In this document: in pieces, positions 19,359 through 26,919 of the stretch | Layout: every line of letters begins with the position of its first letter | Position numbering within the stretch: the stretch's first letter is position 1 | NCBI RefSeq assembly: GCF_002886045.1 | Contig: NZ_CP025791.1 | Span: forward strand, 186,001-250,000 | Direction: 5' to 3' | From: Flavivirga eckloniae | GTDB lineage: Bacteria > Bacteroidota > Bacteroidia > Flavobacteriales > Flavobacteriaceae | DNA: 64,000 bases | Notes under the pieces: model-generated | Seen by the model: the letters and a program-made list of their open reading frames with translations, nothing else | Databases searched by the model: none | What the model was told of the DNA's origin: nothing | Program-made: the position numbers and the translations under genes

Positions 19359-20591
19359 TTAATCACACATGCTTAATCTGTATTCTAGATCTCTTATAAT
19401 CTTTAGAAGTTCTCTCTGATAAAACCCATCTTCTAGAACACCTGCCATTTTTTCTTTAAAAAGACTATTGTATTTGTATGCAATAAATCTAGCATCCTTT
19501 ATATAATCCTGATAACAAATTTCGGTTAATTCATAAAATTTCTTGATTGCTTTATAAGTTTCACCTTTAAAAACTAAAATTTCAATTTCTTTTATCTGTT
19601 CTTTACAATTTACATCATGTTCATCTGATACAATATTGTCTATAATATTTTCAATATTTATTGTACTGTGGCTATTATCTAAATTATACTGTTCTAATAA
19701 GGTTTTGATTTTATCATAGTCTGTAGATGATTTCAGTTTAATTTCATCTTTGCCATTTACATATTGAGCAGATTTGCATATAAAATAATCTGGGCTCAAG
19801 AATTCAATTTTGTTTATTATTGGTCTTTGTTTGTGATTAAATTGTAGCACACGTTCAGGAACTTGTTTGAATACATGATATAACAGGTCAATTACATTGA
19901 CATACTTATCACTACTACTTGCTTTCCCTTCCAATGCTTCAAGAATAACCTCTGTGAAAAGGCTATTTTTTGAGTCTGGTAAAATAACAGATTGTTCATC
20001 ATCGTCACAAGAAGTTAGAAACACTTTACCTTCTCCACTTTCAAGTTTTTTTAGCAACTCAATATTAGAATTTACAAGTTCATTATCTGGACTTTTCGAT
20101 TTTAAAAGGGGCTGCCCTTTTTGGATCATTCCTGCAGCATGACAACAGTCAAGCATCACTAACAGTTTTTTTGCAGAAATTTTATCTATGGCTTTTGAAA
20201 ATTCACTTCCTTTTACCATGGTTTCAGATCTATTATTTCTATCATACCCATTGGTTAGCAAATAATAATTTTCTTTAACCGAATTATCCATTTCATCCGA
20301 ATAAACACCTCCGTGTCCAGAATAATATATAATAACTGTAGCATCATCAATTCCTAAAGTCTTTTCTGAAATTTTATTTAAAGCGTTAAGAACATTTACC
20401 CTATTTGCTTCTTTTTCAGTCAACAAAATGATATTTTCTTTGTCGTATGCTGCTTTATCAGAATCTCCTAAAACTTCTGCTATTGCGGTAGCATCTGCAA
20501 TTGTAACAGGTAAATCAGAACCAACACCGATTAGTAGGGCATATGCATTTACTAAATTCATATTATTAAATCTTTTCAATTTATAATTCAA
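19359..20591 (-). CDS. caspase-like protease with C-terminal EAD-like adaptor
   Basis: This 410-residue protein has a peptidase C14 core at about residues 10-260. The dyad is intact: His93 in YYSGHGGVY and Cys150 in LLVMLDCCHAAGM. A linker and a predicted helical domain (about 325-410) follow. That domain reads IKEIEILVFKGETYKAIKKF, then YNSLFKEK, GVLEDGFYQ and LLKIIRDL. It matches the EAD-like domain of the LRR protein and of the membrane protein upstream. The gene start overlaps the subtilase stop by 4 bases (ATGA); a second possible start is Met11. It is the last gene of a four-gene operon. Bacterial caspases in such conflict systems are death effectors or effector activators once recruited. 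The substrate is unknown, and the adjacent subtilase or membrane proteins are candidates. Confidence 0.85.
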   Translation of the reverse strand: MNYKLKRFNNMNLVNAYALLIGVGSDLPVTIADATAIAEVLGDSDKAAYDKENIILLTEKEANRVNVLNALNKISEKTLGIDDATVIIYYSGHGGVYSDEMDNSVKENYYLLTNGYDRNNRSETMVKGSEFSKAIDKISAKKLLVMLDCCHAAGMIQKGQPLLKSKSPDNELVNSNIELLKKLESGEGKVFLTSCDDDEQSVILPDSKNSLFTEVILEALEGKASSSDKYVNVIDLLYHVFKQVPERVLQFNHKQRPIINKIEFLSPDYFICKSAQYVNGKDEIKLKSSTDYDKIKTLLEQYNLDNSHSTINIENIIDNIVSDEHDVNCKEQIKEIEILVFKGETYKAIKKFYELTEICYQDYIKDARFIAYKYNSLFKEKMAGVLEDGFYQRELLKIIRDLEYRLSMCD

Positions 20592-22201
20592 AGTTCTTTT
20601 AAGCGCAATTTTAAGGCTTCAGATGTGTTTTCTGATACCAATAAAACTTCCACAATTCTACTTTTCTGTTCTTTGGTCCAAAATACATTTTCATCACCAT
20701 CATCATTTATATCTAAGTAATCGTGTAAATTGGGATTGATATGTAAATGTTGCAATAATTCAGTAGAGAACATTTCTTCTTTTGCCATTTCATTTTCTGT
20801 AATTTCTTTAGCTTTTAGCCTTAACATAATTCCTAATAAATCTAAAATTCCATTTAAAGTGGCTCTGGACTTTTTTGCACGCTTTAGAATATCAAAACCT
20901 GGAAAAATTTTTAATGCTTTATTCGCTTTTAATATACCATTACCATAATATTTCTCCCATTGTCTATATGTGGTTTTATCTGCAGAATTAAATAAAGCGT
21001 ATTTAACTGCCTCAACTTTTTTCCATTTATCACTTGAAGAATCACCGATAATTTCATCAATTTCTTCTTTATAATAACTTAACCACAAGGCAGCTGCAGC
21101 TGCGACTTGAGGTGTTGCAGTTGAAGTTCCTCCTCCATCAAATCTATAATATATATTATTTTCTGCCTCATTCATTGTTGGCCATGGTGTATTTGGCGTG
21201 TAAGCTGCAATTGCACTTTTCATAGCTTTTTTTGGACCATAGTTACCCTGCATAGTTTCTCCGCCCTCAGATTTGTTTGACAACTGTGCTTTGAAGATAT
21301 ATGGAAAGTGATTAGATGTAACACCAGTTGCTGCAATTACTCTTTCCCACCGTGCTGGATAAAGTACTTTTTTAGGTAATAGTTTTTGACCTCCTTTATT
21401 CCAGCTATTACCTGCAGCAGTAACAATTGTAACACCAGCTTCATATGCTTTATTTACGACTTTCGCCCATTCTCTTGTAGGAGCTCCTGCCATTGACATA
21501 CTGATTACTTCACATCCTTTTTGAATAGCATATTCAACAGCTTTTACAAAGTTTTGAGATCTAATTAAAGCAACAGTATCTGATATTCTTATTGGGATAA
21601 TTTCAGCAAATGGAATACCTCCAAAATATCCTTTATAGTAATGACCATTTCCATCAAAAGTAATTTCACCTCCAGCTAATATACACATAGTCGCTGTGCC
21701 ATGTCCATCCTGTTCAGCGAAAGAACCTCTTGTAGTATCTACTGCAGCTTTCCCTATTTCGTCTTTTACAAAACTTATACCTGTATCCAAATGTTTGGGC
21801 AGGGCTTCATGTCCAGGCTGATATCCAGTATCAATATGTGCAATGCGTATGCATTTTTCTTTGTTGATTTTTTGTATTACTTTTTCTCTTGCAAGATTTA
21901 ATTCTGAATAATCATTCTCTAAATGCCAAACAAACTTATTGTCTATATCTGGTGGCAAAGGCCAAGTCTTTAAATAATTAGGTTTATCTGATTTTAGAAT
22001 TAGCTTTTTTTGTAAATCAAGATCAAATAACTCTTCATCAATTTCTGGCTCAACATAAAAATCTAATTTGTTTTTGTCTCTATATTTATGGGCTTCATCC
22101 CATGCATTTGTTCCTTCTTTTATTATTTCTTCACTTGGCGAAAATGAATCACTTTTAGCCTGAAGTTTGGGTTTGTCAATGATTAAATTAATTTTATTCA
22201 T
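20588..22201 (-). CDS. cytoplasmic subtilisin-like serine protease of the caspase module
   Basis: This 537-residue protein has no signal peptide. The S8 domain carries a full triad: Asp124 in RIAHIDTGYQPGH, His167 in DGHGTATMC and Ser360 in GGGTSTATPQVAAA, with oxyanion Asn265 in AAGNSWNKG. The N-terminal about 95 residues could be a prodomain or docking segment. The C-terminal about 100 residues are helical with an acidic loop (LDINDDGDENVFW). It lies between a membrane-anchored gene (29-base gap) and the caspase (4-base overlap), so all are probably co-expressed. It differs from the 807-residue subtilase at 498-2,921 in length and N-terminal layout. A proteolytic cascade between this enzyme and the caspase is plausible inference. 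Confidence 0.85.
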   Translation of the reverse strand: MNKINLIIDKPKLQAKSDSFSPSEEIIKEGTNAWDEAHKYRDKNKLDFYVEPEIDEELFDLDLQKKLILKSDKPNYLKTWPLPPDIDNKFVWHLENDYSELNLAREKVIQKINKEKCIRIAHIDTGYQPGHEALPKHLDTGISFVKDEIGKAAVDTTRGSFAEQDGHGTATMCILAGGEITFDGNGHYYKGYFGGIPFAEIIPIRISDTVALIRSQNFVKAVEYAIQKGCEVISMSMAGAPTREWAKVVNKAYEAGVTIVTAAGNSWNKGGQKLLPKKVLYPARWERVIAATGVTSNHFPYIFKAQLSNKSEGGETMQGNYGPKKAMKSAIAAYTPNTPWPTMNEAENNIYYRFDGGGTSTATPQVAAAAALWLSYYKEEIDEIIGDSSSDKWKKVEAVKYALFNSADKTTYRQWEKYYGNGILKANKALKIFPGFDILKRAKKSRATLNGILDLLGIMLRLKAKEITENEMAKEEMFSTELLQHLHINPNLHDYLDINDDGDENVFWTKEQKSRIVEVLLVSENTSEALKLRLKEL

Positions 22202-22230
22202 GCTCTTTAAGATTTAAATATATAAGCAAA

Positions 22231-23016
22231 TTATAGTTTAGGCTCTAGGTCACTTTCCTTTAAAGCCAAAATATCTTCAAAGCTAAAATTCTTATCATTC
22301 AATAAATCTTCGCCAGTTGAAATTTCAATTAAATTCTTATAATTAGGAGTCTTAAAGTATCTTATTTCTTTTACTCTTACCCCTTCTTGAAGTAAAACTA
22401 ATGCTACATATTTTATGAATTTAATATCGACAGTTCTATCAGCAACTATTCTGTTTGTAATAGCTCCATCCCAATCTCTTCGGACTGGATCTTTATCAAG
22501 AAAGGGGGTTCTATTCAATGCTATTCTTACTCTATCCGAATCGACTTTTTTGCGATAAAAACGAATTCTAATTTTATGATAATCTACATATGTGGTATCC
22601 TGTTTGAGTATATTATGAATTTTTGCATTAGCCTTAAATGCTTCGTTAAGTGTCAACGAATCCACATTTTCACCTAAGCTTTCTGGTGTCCAATACAAAA
22701 TTTCGAAATCTTTGACTCGTTTCCTAAAATTTTCTAGTTTAACTGCACTTAATTTTTGAATGCTATCAATTTCATATTCAAGGCTGTCTTTTTCTAATTC
22801 TTTCTTTGCTACTTCTACTTCTGCCATATCTTTTTTCATATTAGCTTCTAGTAAAGCTTTATCAGCTTTAGCGAACCTATCGTAAGCATAAAACAAAAAT
22901 GCGAATGCAATTAACAGAGGTATAATGGTTAAAACATAGGTGATTCTCTTAGCCTTTTTCCTGTCTTTCGAAACACTATTTAATAAATCTTCAAATTCTT
23001 CTTTGTTATCTTCCAT
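22231..23016 (-). CDS. single-pass membrane protein with coiled coil, caspase-module partner
   Basis: This is a 261-residue protein if translation starts at the ATG at 23,014-23,016, two bases after the upstream stop. The frame is open further, but that part only re-reads the end of the preceding gene. Residues 1-25 are charged. One transmembrane helix follows (ITYVLTIIPLLIAFAFLFYAY), then a charged coiled coil of about 50 residues. The C-terminal domain of about 150 residues contains IRIRFYRKKVDSDRVRIAL and a KFIKYVALVLLQEGVRVKEI motif. I recognise no family for that domain. It is probably an inner-membrane component, either the effector that disrupts the membrane or a scaffold cut by the proteases. 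Its role is inferred only from the operon. Confidence 0.7.
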   Translation of the reverse strand: MEDNKEEFEDLLNSVSKDRKKAKRITYVLTIIPLLIAFAFLFYAYDRFAKADKALLEANMKKDMAEVEVAKKELEKDSLEYEIDSIQKLSAVKLENFRKRVKDFEILYWTPESLGENVDSLTLNEAFKANAKIHNILKQDTTYVDYHKIRIRFYRKKVDSDRVRIALNRTPFLDKDPVRRDWDGAITNRIVADRTVDIKFIKYVALVLLQEGVRVKEIRYFKTPNYKNLIEISTGEDLLNDKNFSFEDILALKESDLEPKL

Positions 23017-23018
23017 TT

Positions 23019-23633
23019 CTATTTCATTAATTTTTTGTAATTGACTTGGAATAAAAACCATTCAGGATCGTTTCTAAAAAAATGTGATTTTGACCCCATA
23101 AAAGCCAGAAGTTTATCCCAGCCTCTAGCATCAGTTTTTTCTTTATTGAAATTATTATAACTTGGAATTGAACCTAAAGCAATAGGCACACCTCCAATTG
23201 AAAAGTATATTGCGGCATCAATAGGAATAATAAAATAATAAACAACTAAACTTATCAAGCTTAAAACCACACTGAAAATAATTAAACGATCTCCTTTTTT
23301 TTTATAAGAATACGCTTCTTTTTTGGAGGAATTTCGCAAGTTTTCAATTTGAATTTTTTCAATTTTTTGAAGATGTTTTGTGTTATCCTTTTCAGGGTTT
23401 GCAATTCTTGAGACTAAGCTAATAAGATTTTTAACATTCAGATTAAAGCTTGATTCATAGTTACGAGAATCCATAATACTTTTTTCACTTTCTAACTTGT
23501 GATAAGTTGCAGAAATAAATTGTATATCTTGCTTATATTCATCAATTAATTCCATTGCTAACAACTTATTAATTGCTAAATCAAGTTCCCCACGATCAAT
23601 TTTTCTATTTATTTCTATAAGTTCAGCAGTCAT
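23019..23633 (-). CDS. two-helix membrane protein with N-terminal EAD-like adaptor
   Basis: This 204-residue protein is the first gene of the minus-strand operon. Residues 1-77 form an EAD-like helical domain (LIEINRKIDRGELDLAINKL, then YHKLESEK, IMDSRNYE and VKNLISLVSRI). It is alignable with the C-termini of the LRR protein and the caspase, including the GEL turn and the spacing to the last helix. A basic linker and two hydrophobic segments follow (about residues 118-133 and 138-155), then a short soluble tail. It could recruit the caspase and LRR sensor to the membrane by homotypic EAD contacts. Repeat R4 lies about 200 bases upstream. Confidence 0.75.
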   Translation of the reverse strand: MTAELIEINRKIDRGELDLAINKLLAMELIDEYKQDIQFISATYHKLESEKSIMDSRNYESSFNLNVKNLISLVSRIANPEKDNTKHLQKIEKIQIENLRNSSKKEAYSYKKKGDRLIIFSVVLSLISLVVYYFIIPIDAAIYFSIGGVPIALGSIPSYNNFNKEKTDARGWDKLLAFMGSKSHFFRNDPEWFLFQVNYKKLMK

Positions 23634-23828
23634 AACCTTGAAAAATCAATTCTTTTTTAGTTTTTTGAATATGAACTTATTAAATGCTGTTATAGTTGAA
23701 GTCAATAAGTCTAATTGAATAATATTATCCACACCATATTGATAATGTGCTATTCAAAATAGAAAAGGGAGAGTAAATCATTTATATATTAAATGATTGG
23801 AATAAATATAAGAAAAATATTTCAATTA

Positions 23829-23982
23829 CCATTCCACTACACTCCTATCGTCGTTTCGTAAAAAGCGTGTTCCATTAGCATTGTAAAGAAAGTTTTAGAA
23901 GAAAAAAATAAGAAAAAGTAGTAGTTTAAACTTCGCTTTTACCAAAGCAAAGCTACATAACGCAGAACATTATAGTACAAAT
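23829..23982 (+). repeat. dispersed repeat, copy R4
   Basis: This diverged copy has ATTCCACTACACTCCTATCG, GTTCCATTAGCATTGTAAAG, CTTTTACCAAAGCAAAG and ACATAACGCAGAACATTATAGTAC. Its right end is about 20 bases from the stop of the minus-strand DinB gene. The remainder of 23,634-24,003 is AT-rich with no visible gene and should contain the promoter of the caspase operon. Confidence 0.75.
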
Positions 23983-24003
23983 ATAATATCGGAATATATA
24001 GTT

Positions 24004-24567
24004 TTATTTGGGCAAGCGGTTCTTTATGGTTGCTATTTGCCCCATATGGTTAGCCGAATGTTCCATCACGTGGTACCAGATATAGTGGTAGTTTAATCCC
24101 TCTTCTATATTCGATGAGAACCAAGTATCATCTTTGGTTTTGAGTCCATTTAAGGTTTTTTCACGGACTTCATCCCATAAATCCAAATAATACCTAATAG
24201 GTTCACCCTTAAGTATGCTTTTTACTTCTTCGTTAAGTTCACCTGCAACACCAAATCTCGTTAGCTCATCTTCTGTCCATTCTCGCCCCTTCAATGTCGC
24301 GGTCTGATAATACGATTCCGTAGACACCAAATGCATAATCAATGATCCTATGCTATTGGCATCAGCATCATATAAGAAATCAACTTGTGATTGGTCTAAG
24401 TCCTTAACTTGTTGGGTAATTCTATCTTTTAAGTCTTCTAACATGTAAACCATTATGCCAATCTTTGGTGAATAGCCCTCAACTGATTTCAGCTCTCCTT
24501 GTGCGTTCAACAGTATCATCGGTAATAAAAGTAGTAAAAGGCTGGTTTTTGTTTTTAAGGATTTCAT
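24004..24567 (-). CDS. secreted DinB-like metal-binding protein
   Basis: This 187-residue protein has a Sec signal peptide (KTSLLLLLLPMILLNAQ). A four-helix DinB/YfiT-like fold follows. The three histidines expected to hold the metal are in place: His79 in SLIMHLVSTE, and His170 and His174 in HVMEHSANHMGQI. Most DinB-superfamily proteins are cytoplasmic thiol transferases or stress proteins; an exported form is less usual, and its substrate is unknown. The gene stands alone between two copies of the dispersed repeat, with R4 directly downstream and R5 upstream, like a cassette. Confidence 0.8.
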   Translation of the reverse strand: MKSLKTKTSLLLLLLPMILLNAQGELKSVEGYSPKIGIMVYMLEDLKDRITQQVKDLDQSQVDFLYDADANSIGSLIMHLVSTESYYQTATLKGREWTEDELTRFGVAGELNEEVKSILKGEPIRYYLDLWDEVREKTLNGLKTKDDTWFSSNIEEGLNYHYIWYHVMEHSANHMGQIATIKNRLPK

Positions 24568-24948
24568 AGTATCGTGTTCAAATTAATATATTGATATGGA
24601 AAGATATTCAAAAGTTACTATTTCTGGTTATTCATTATTTTGTAGAAGGTAATTGATTAAATAAGAATATCGACAATTATAAGGTTTATTGACAGAATTT
24701 TAACATCGTATAGATCAATATATTGAATATTTTATATGGATTCAATACTAACGGTTTTATCTGCATTATATTTCTGCAATATTAGCTATGCCTTATGTTG
24801 ATACTCATTAAAATCCATAGTCTATTAACAATAGTTATTCACTAAAAGAAATAAAGGTTTGTATAATTTATTACAAGGGAGATTCAAAATATGAAATTTT
24901 TAACACGTAAGATTTTACATTTTCTGTAATCAATTTGAAATTAAAAAG

Positions 24949-25129
24949 AATAATCCCATTCCATGCACATTTTGCTCCACTCCTCTGCCCTTTCAGCAAA
25001 AAGAGTATTCCATTACATTTTTAAAGAAAATTTGAGATAAGAACTTCGCTTTTTCCAAAGCAAAGTTACATAACGTAGAACATTATAGTACAAATGTATT
25101 TCATATCATTAGATAGCTATAATTCAATA
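24949..25129 (+). repeat. dispersed repeat, copy R5
   Basis: A well-conserved copy. It runs from AATAATCCCATTCCAT through AAGAGTATTCCATTACATTTTT and CCAAAGCAAAGTTACATAACG to GTACAAATGTATTTCATA and AGATAGCTATAATTCAATAT. Its flank back to about 24,900 also resembles the flank of R3. It ends 5 bases before the stop codon of the minus-strand GNAT gene. I see no gene in 24,568-25,134. Confidence 0.8.
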
Positions 25130-25134
25130 TATAC

Positions 25135-25650
25135 TTATATATTTTTTGAAAAAACTATATTTTCATATTCTTTTCCATTGACAAGAAAATTTAATTCTCC
25201 AACGTTTTTAAATTCATTTCTTTCATAGAATCTAATGGCTCTCTTATTTTTTATATAAACAGTTAGCCACATCGTATCTAATTGTAGTGCTTTAGCTTTT
25301 TCTTCAACAAAAGTTAGAAGTTGTTGTCCAATTTTTAAGGGTATAAACTCATTTTGGATGTAGATCCTTTCAAGACGACAATTGTTTTGAGAAGCAACAC
25401 TTTCGTTTATAGCGTTTACTACTAATTTTGCGTAACCAACAGGTAAATCATCGACATAAATAATATAGAAAAGGTTCTTAGGATTGTTTATCTCTTGTTT
25501 CGTTTTAGAAATTGAAAAATTCGAGTTTAGGTATTCTAATAGATTGTTTTTATCAGCTATGTAGTGACCATGAGATTCTGCCCATGTTAGTCTTCCTAAA
25601 AGTGCTAAAATGGCTGTATCTGCTTCTTTAGCTATTTGTATTTTAATCAT
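25135..25650 (-). CDS. GNAT-family N-acetyltransferase
   Basis: This 171-residue protein has the usual GNAT core. There is a central beta strand with YIIYVDDLPVGYAKLVV, and an acetyl-CoA pyrophosphate-loop region RIYIQNEFIPLKIGQQLLTF, a variant of the R/Q-x-x-G-x-G/A motif. A conserved late segment follows, LTVYIKNKRAIRFYERNEFKNVGE, typical of RimI-like enzymes. The substrate is not predictable. Its start overlaps the end of the upstream 78-residue membrane protein gene by 8 bases, so the two form a small operon. The stop touches repeat R5. Confidence 0.85.
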   Translation of the reverse strand: MIKIQIAKEADTAILALLGRLTWAESHGHYIADKNNLLEYLNSNFSISKTKQEINNPKNLFYIIYVDDLPVGYAKLVVNAINESVASQNNCRLERIYIQNEFIPLKIGQQLLTFVEEKAKALQLDTMWLTVYIKNKRAIRFYERNEFKNVGELNFLVNGKEYENIVFSKNI

Positions 25651-25879
25651 TACTGTTCTTTTTAATTTTTAATTGTCTTAGATGATACCCATGCAGAAAT
25701 ACAGCAATAGTGCACCCTACAATTATTGGAGTTGCGCTAATTAATGCGCCGTATAAAATGTAAATTATATTAGCAATTAGCGAGATTAGCCTTAGTTTAT
25801 ATTCACCTTTAGTGGACATTGAATATAAGTTTATTACTAAACCTCCGTAACCAATACAATCAATTAAAATTGTGTTCAT
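25643..25879 (-). CDS. small three-helix membrane protein
   Basis: This 78-residue protein has three hydrophobic segments (IDCIGYGGLVINLYS, RLISLIANIIYILYGAL and ATPIIVGCTIAVFLHGY) and a lysine-rich C-terminus. The layout resembles YgjV-like or half-SWEET-like small inner-membrane proteins, but the match is only by general pattern. It is translationally coupled to the GNAT gene. The function is unknown. Confidence 0.65.
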   Translation of the reverse strand: MNTILIDCIGYGGLVINLYSMSTKGEYKLRLISLIANIIYILYGALISATPIIVGCTIAVFLHGYHLRQLKIKKNSND

Positions 25880-26249
25880 TGTTTATTTTTTAAAATTTAT
25901 CCGTTTGGTTATTCATTTATAGTTGAAAAGTATACGTATACTTAATTGGATACTTTTTATATATACTTCGCTAAATCTTCTTTTGATATTAAATACCGAT
26001 ACAATCATAATGAAGATTTAATTATTTAACACTTCAAATTTAGACTGTATACTGTGTTATTATATTAATAATATAAAGCTTAAAGTGTTATGTTATTAAA
26101 TATATAATGTTTAACATATTTTATAAGTTATATAATTAATATTGACTAATTATTTTAAGTTAATCATAATTATTACCGTGTAATAATTAGTTAAAATTCT
26201 ATAATTCAAAATATATACATTATATTTATCGTATATAATAAAAGGTATC
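25880..26249. other. intergenic region between divergent genes
   Basis: An extremely AT-rich stretch with many TATATA and TTAATTA tracts. It should contain divergent promoters for the small membrane/GNAT operon and the Lrp/AsnC gene. I see no gene and no clear hairpin. Confidence 0.5.
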
Positions 26250-26705
26250 ATGCAAATAGATAAATTGAATTGGGCAATTCTTACAGAGTTGCAAAAAGAT
26301 GCAAGAATGGCTGTCAAGGATATTGCAAAAACTGTCGGCTTATCGTCGCCCGCAGTTTCAGAACGAATTCAAAAACTAGAGGACCTAGGTATTATAAAAG
26401 GTTATACCACCAAGATCAATATAGAAGCATTAGGATATCCTTTGGGAGTAATTATCTCAATTAAAGTAAGGTACGGACAGACACAAAATTTCATGGACTT
26501 TATCAAAACCGTTCCTGAAATATTTGAGTGCTATCAACTAACGGGGCGTGATTGTATGCAGATGAAAGGCTATGTAAAAAACCCTAGCCATCTTCAAAAT
26601 CTCAATAGTAGGTTGGCCGCTTACGGTGAGATGACCACGTCACTTGTTTTATCCTCCGTGATTTCTGATAATGTATTGGATGGTGAAATGCCATTTTCAA
26701 ATTAA
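26250..26705 (+). CDS. Lrp/AsnC-family transcriptional regulator
   Basis: This 151-residue protein has standard family length. The N-terminal HTH is LNWAILTELQKDARMAVKDI followed by VGLSSPAVSERIQKLEDLGII. The RAM/AsnC ligand-binding domain follows (VIISIKVRYGQ..., then ECYQLTGRDCMQMKGYV). It probably binds an amino acid and acts as an octameric regulator. It stands alone on the plus strand. The very AT-rich upstream region, or the neighbouring GNAT operon, is its likely binding region; that is inference. Confidence 0.93.
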   Translation: MQIDKLNWAILTELQKDARMAVKDIAKTVGLSSPAVSERIQKLEDLGIIKGYTTKINIEALGYPLGVIISIKVRYGQTQNFMDFIKTVPEIFECYQLTGRDCMQMKGYVKNPSHLQNLNSRLAAYGEMTTSLVLSSVISDNVLDGEMPFSN

Positions 26706-26810
26706 ATTTGCTAAAAACCCAATCTAATGTTTATCTTTTGGATACTAATATTTGGTTTCAATTTCCCTCAGTCACTTGATCGGATATTTCGAGTAACGAT
26801 TTCCAGTTAA

Positions 26811-26911
26811 GGCATTCCACACACATTCCACTTCTCTCCTATCGTCATTATGTTAAAAGAGTGTTCCATTACATTTTTAAGAAACATTTTAGAAAAAAAA
26901 TCAAAGAAGAT
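26811..26911 (+). repeat. dispersed repeat, copy R6 (short form)
   Basis: It covers only the first half of the repeat: GGCATTCCACACACATTCCACTT, CTCCTATCGTCATT, GTTCCATTACATTTTTAAGAAAC and an A/G-rich run ending ATCAAAGAAGAT. The second half (CCAAAGCAAAG, ACATAACGCAG) is missing. It ends 8 bases before the stop of the PL6 lyase gene. Confidence 0.7.
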
Positions 26912-26919
26912 TTGCACAC

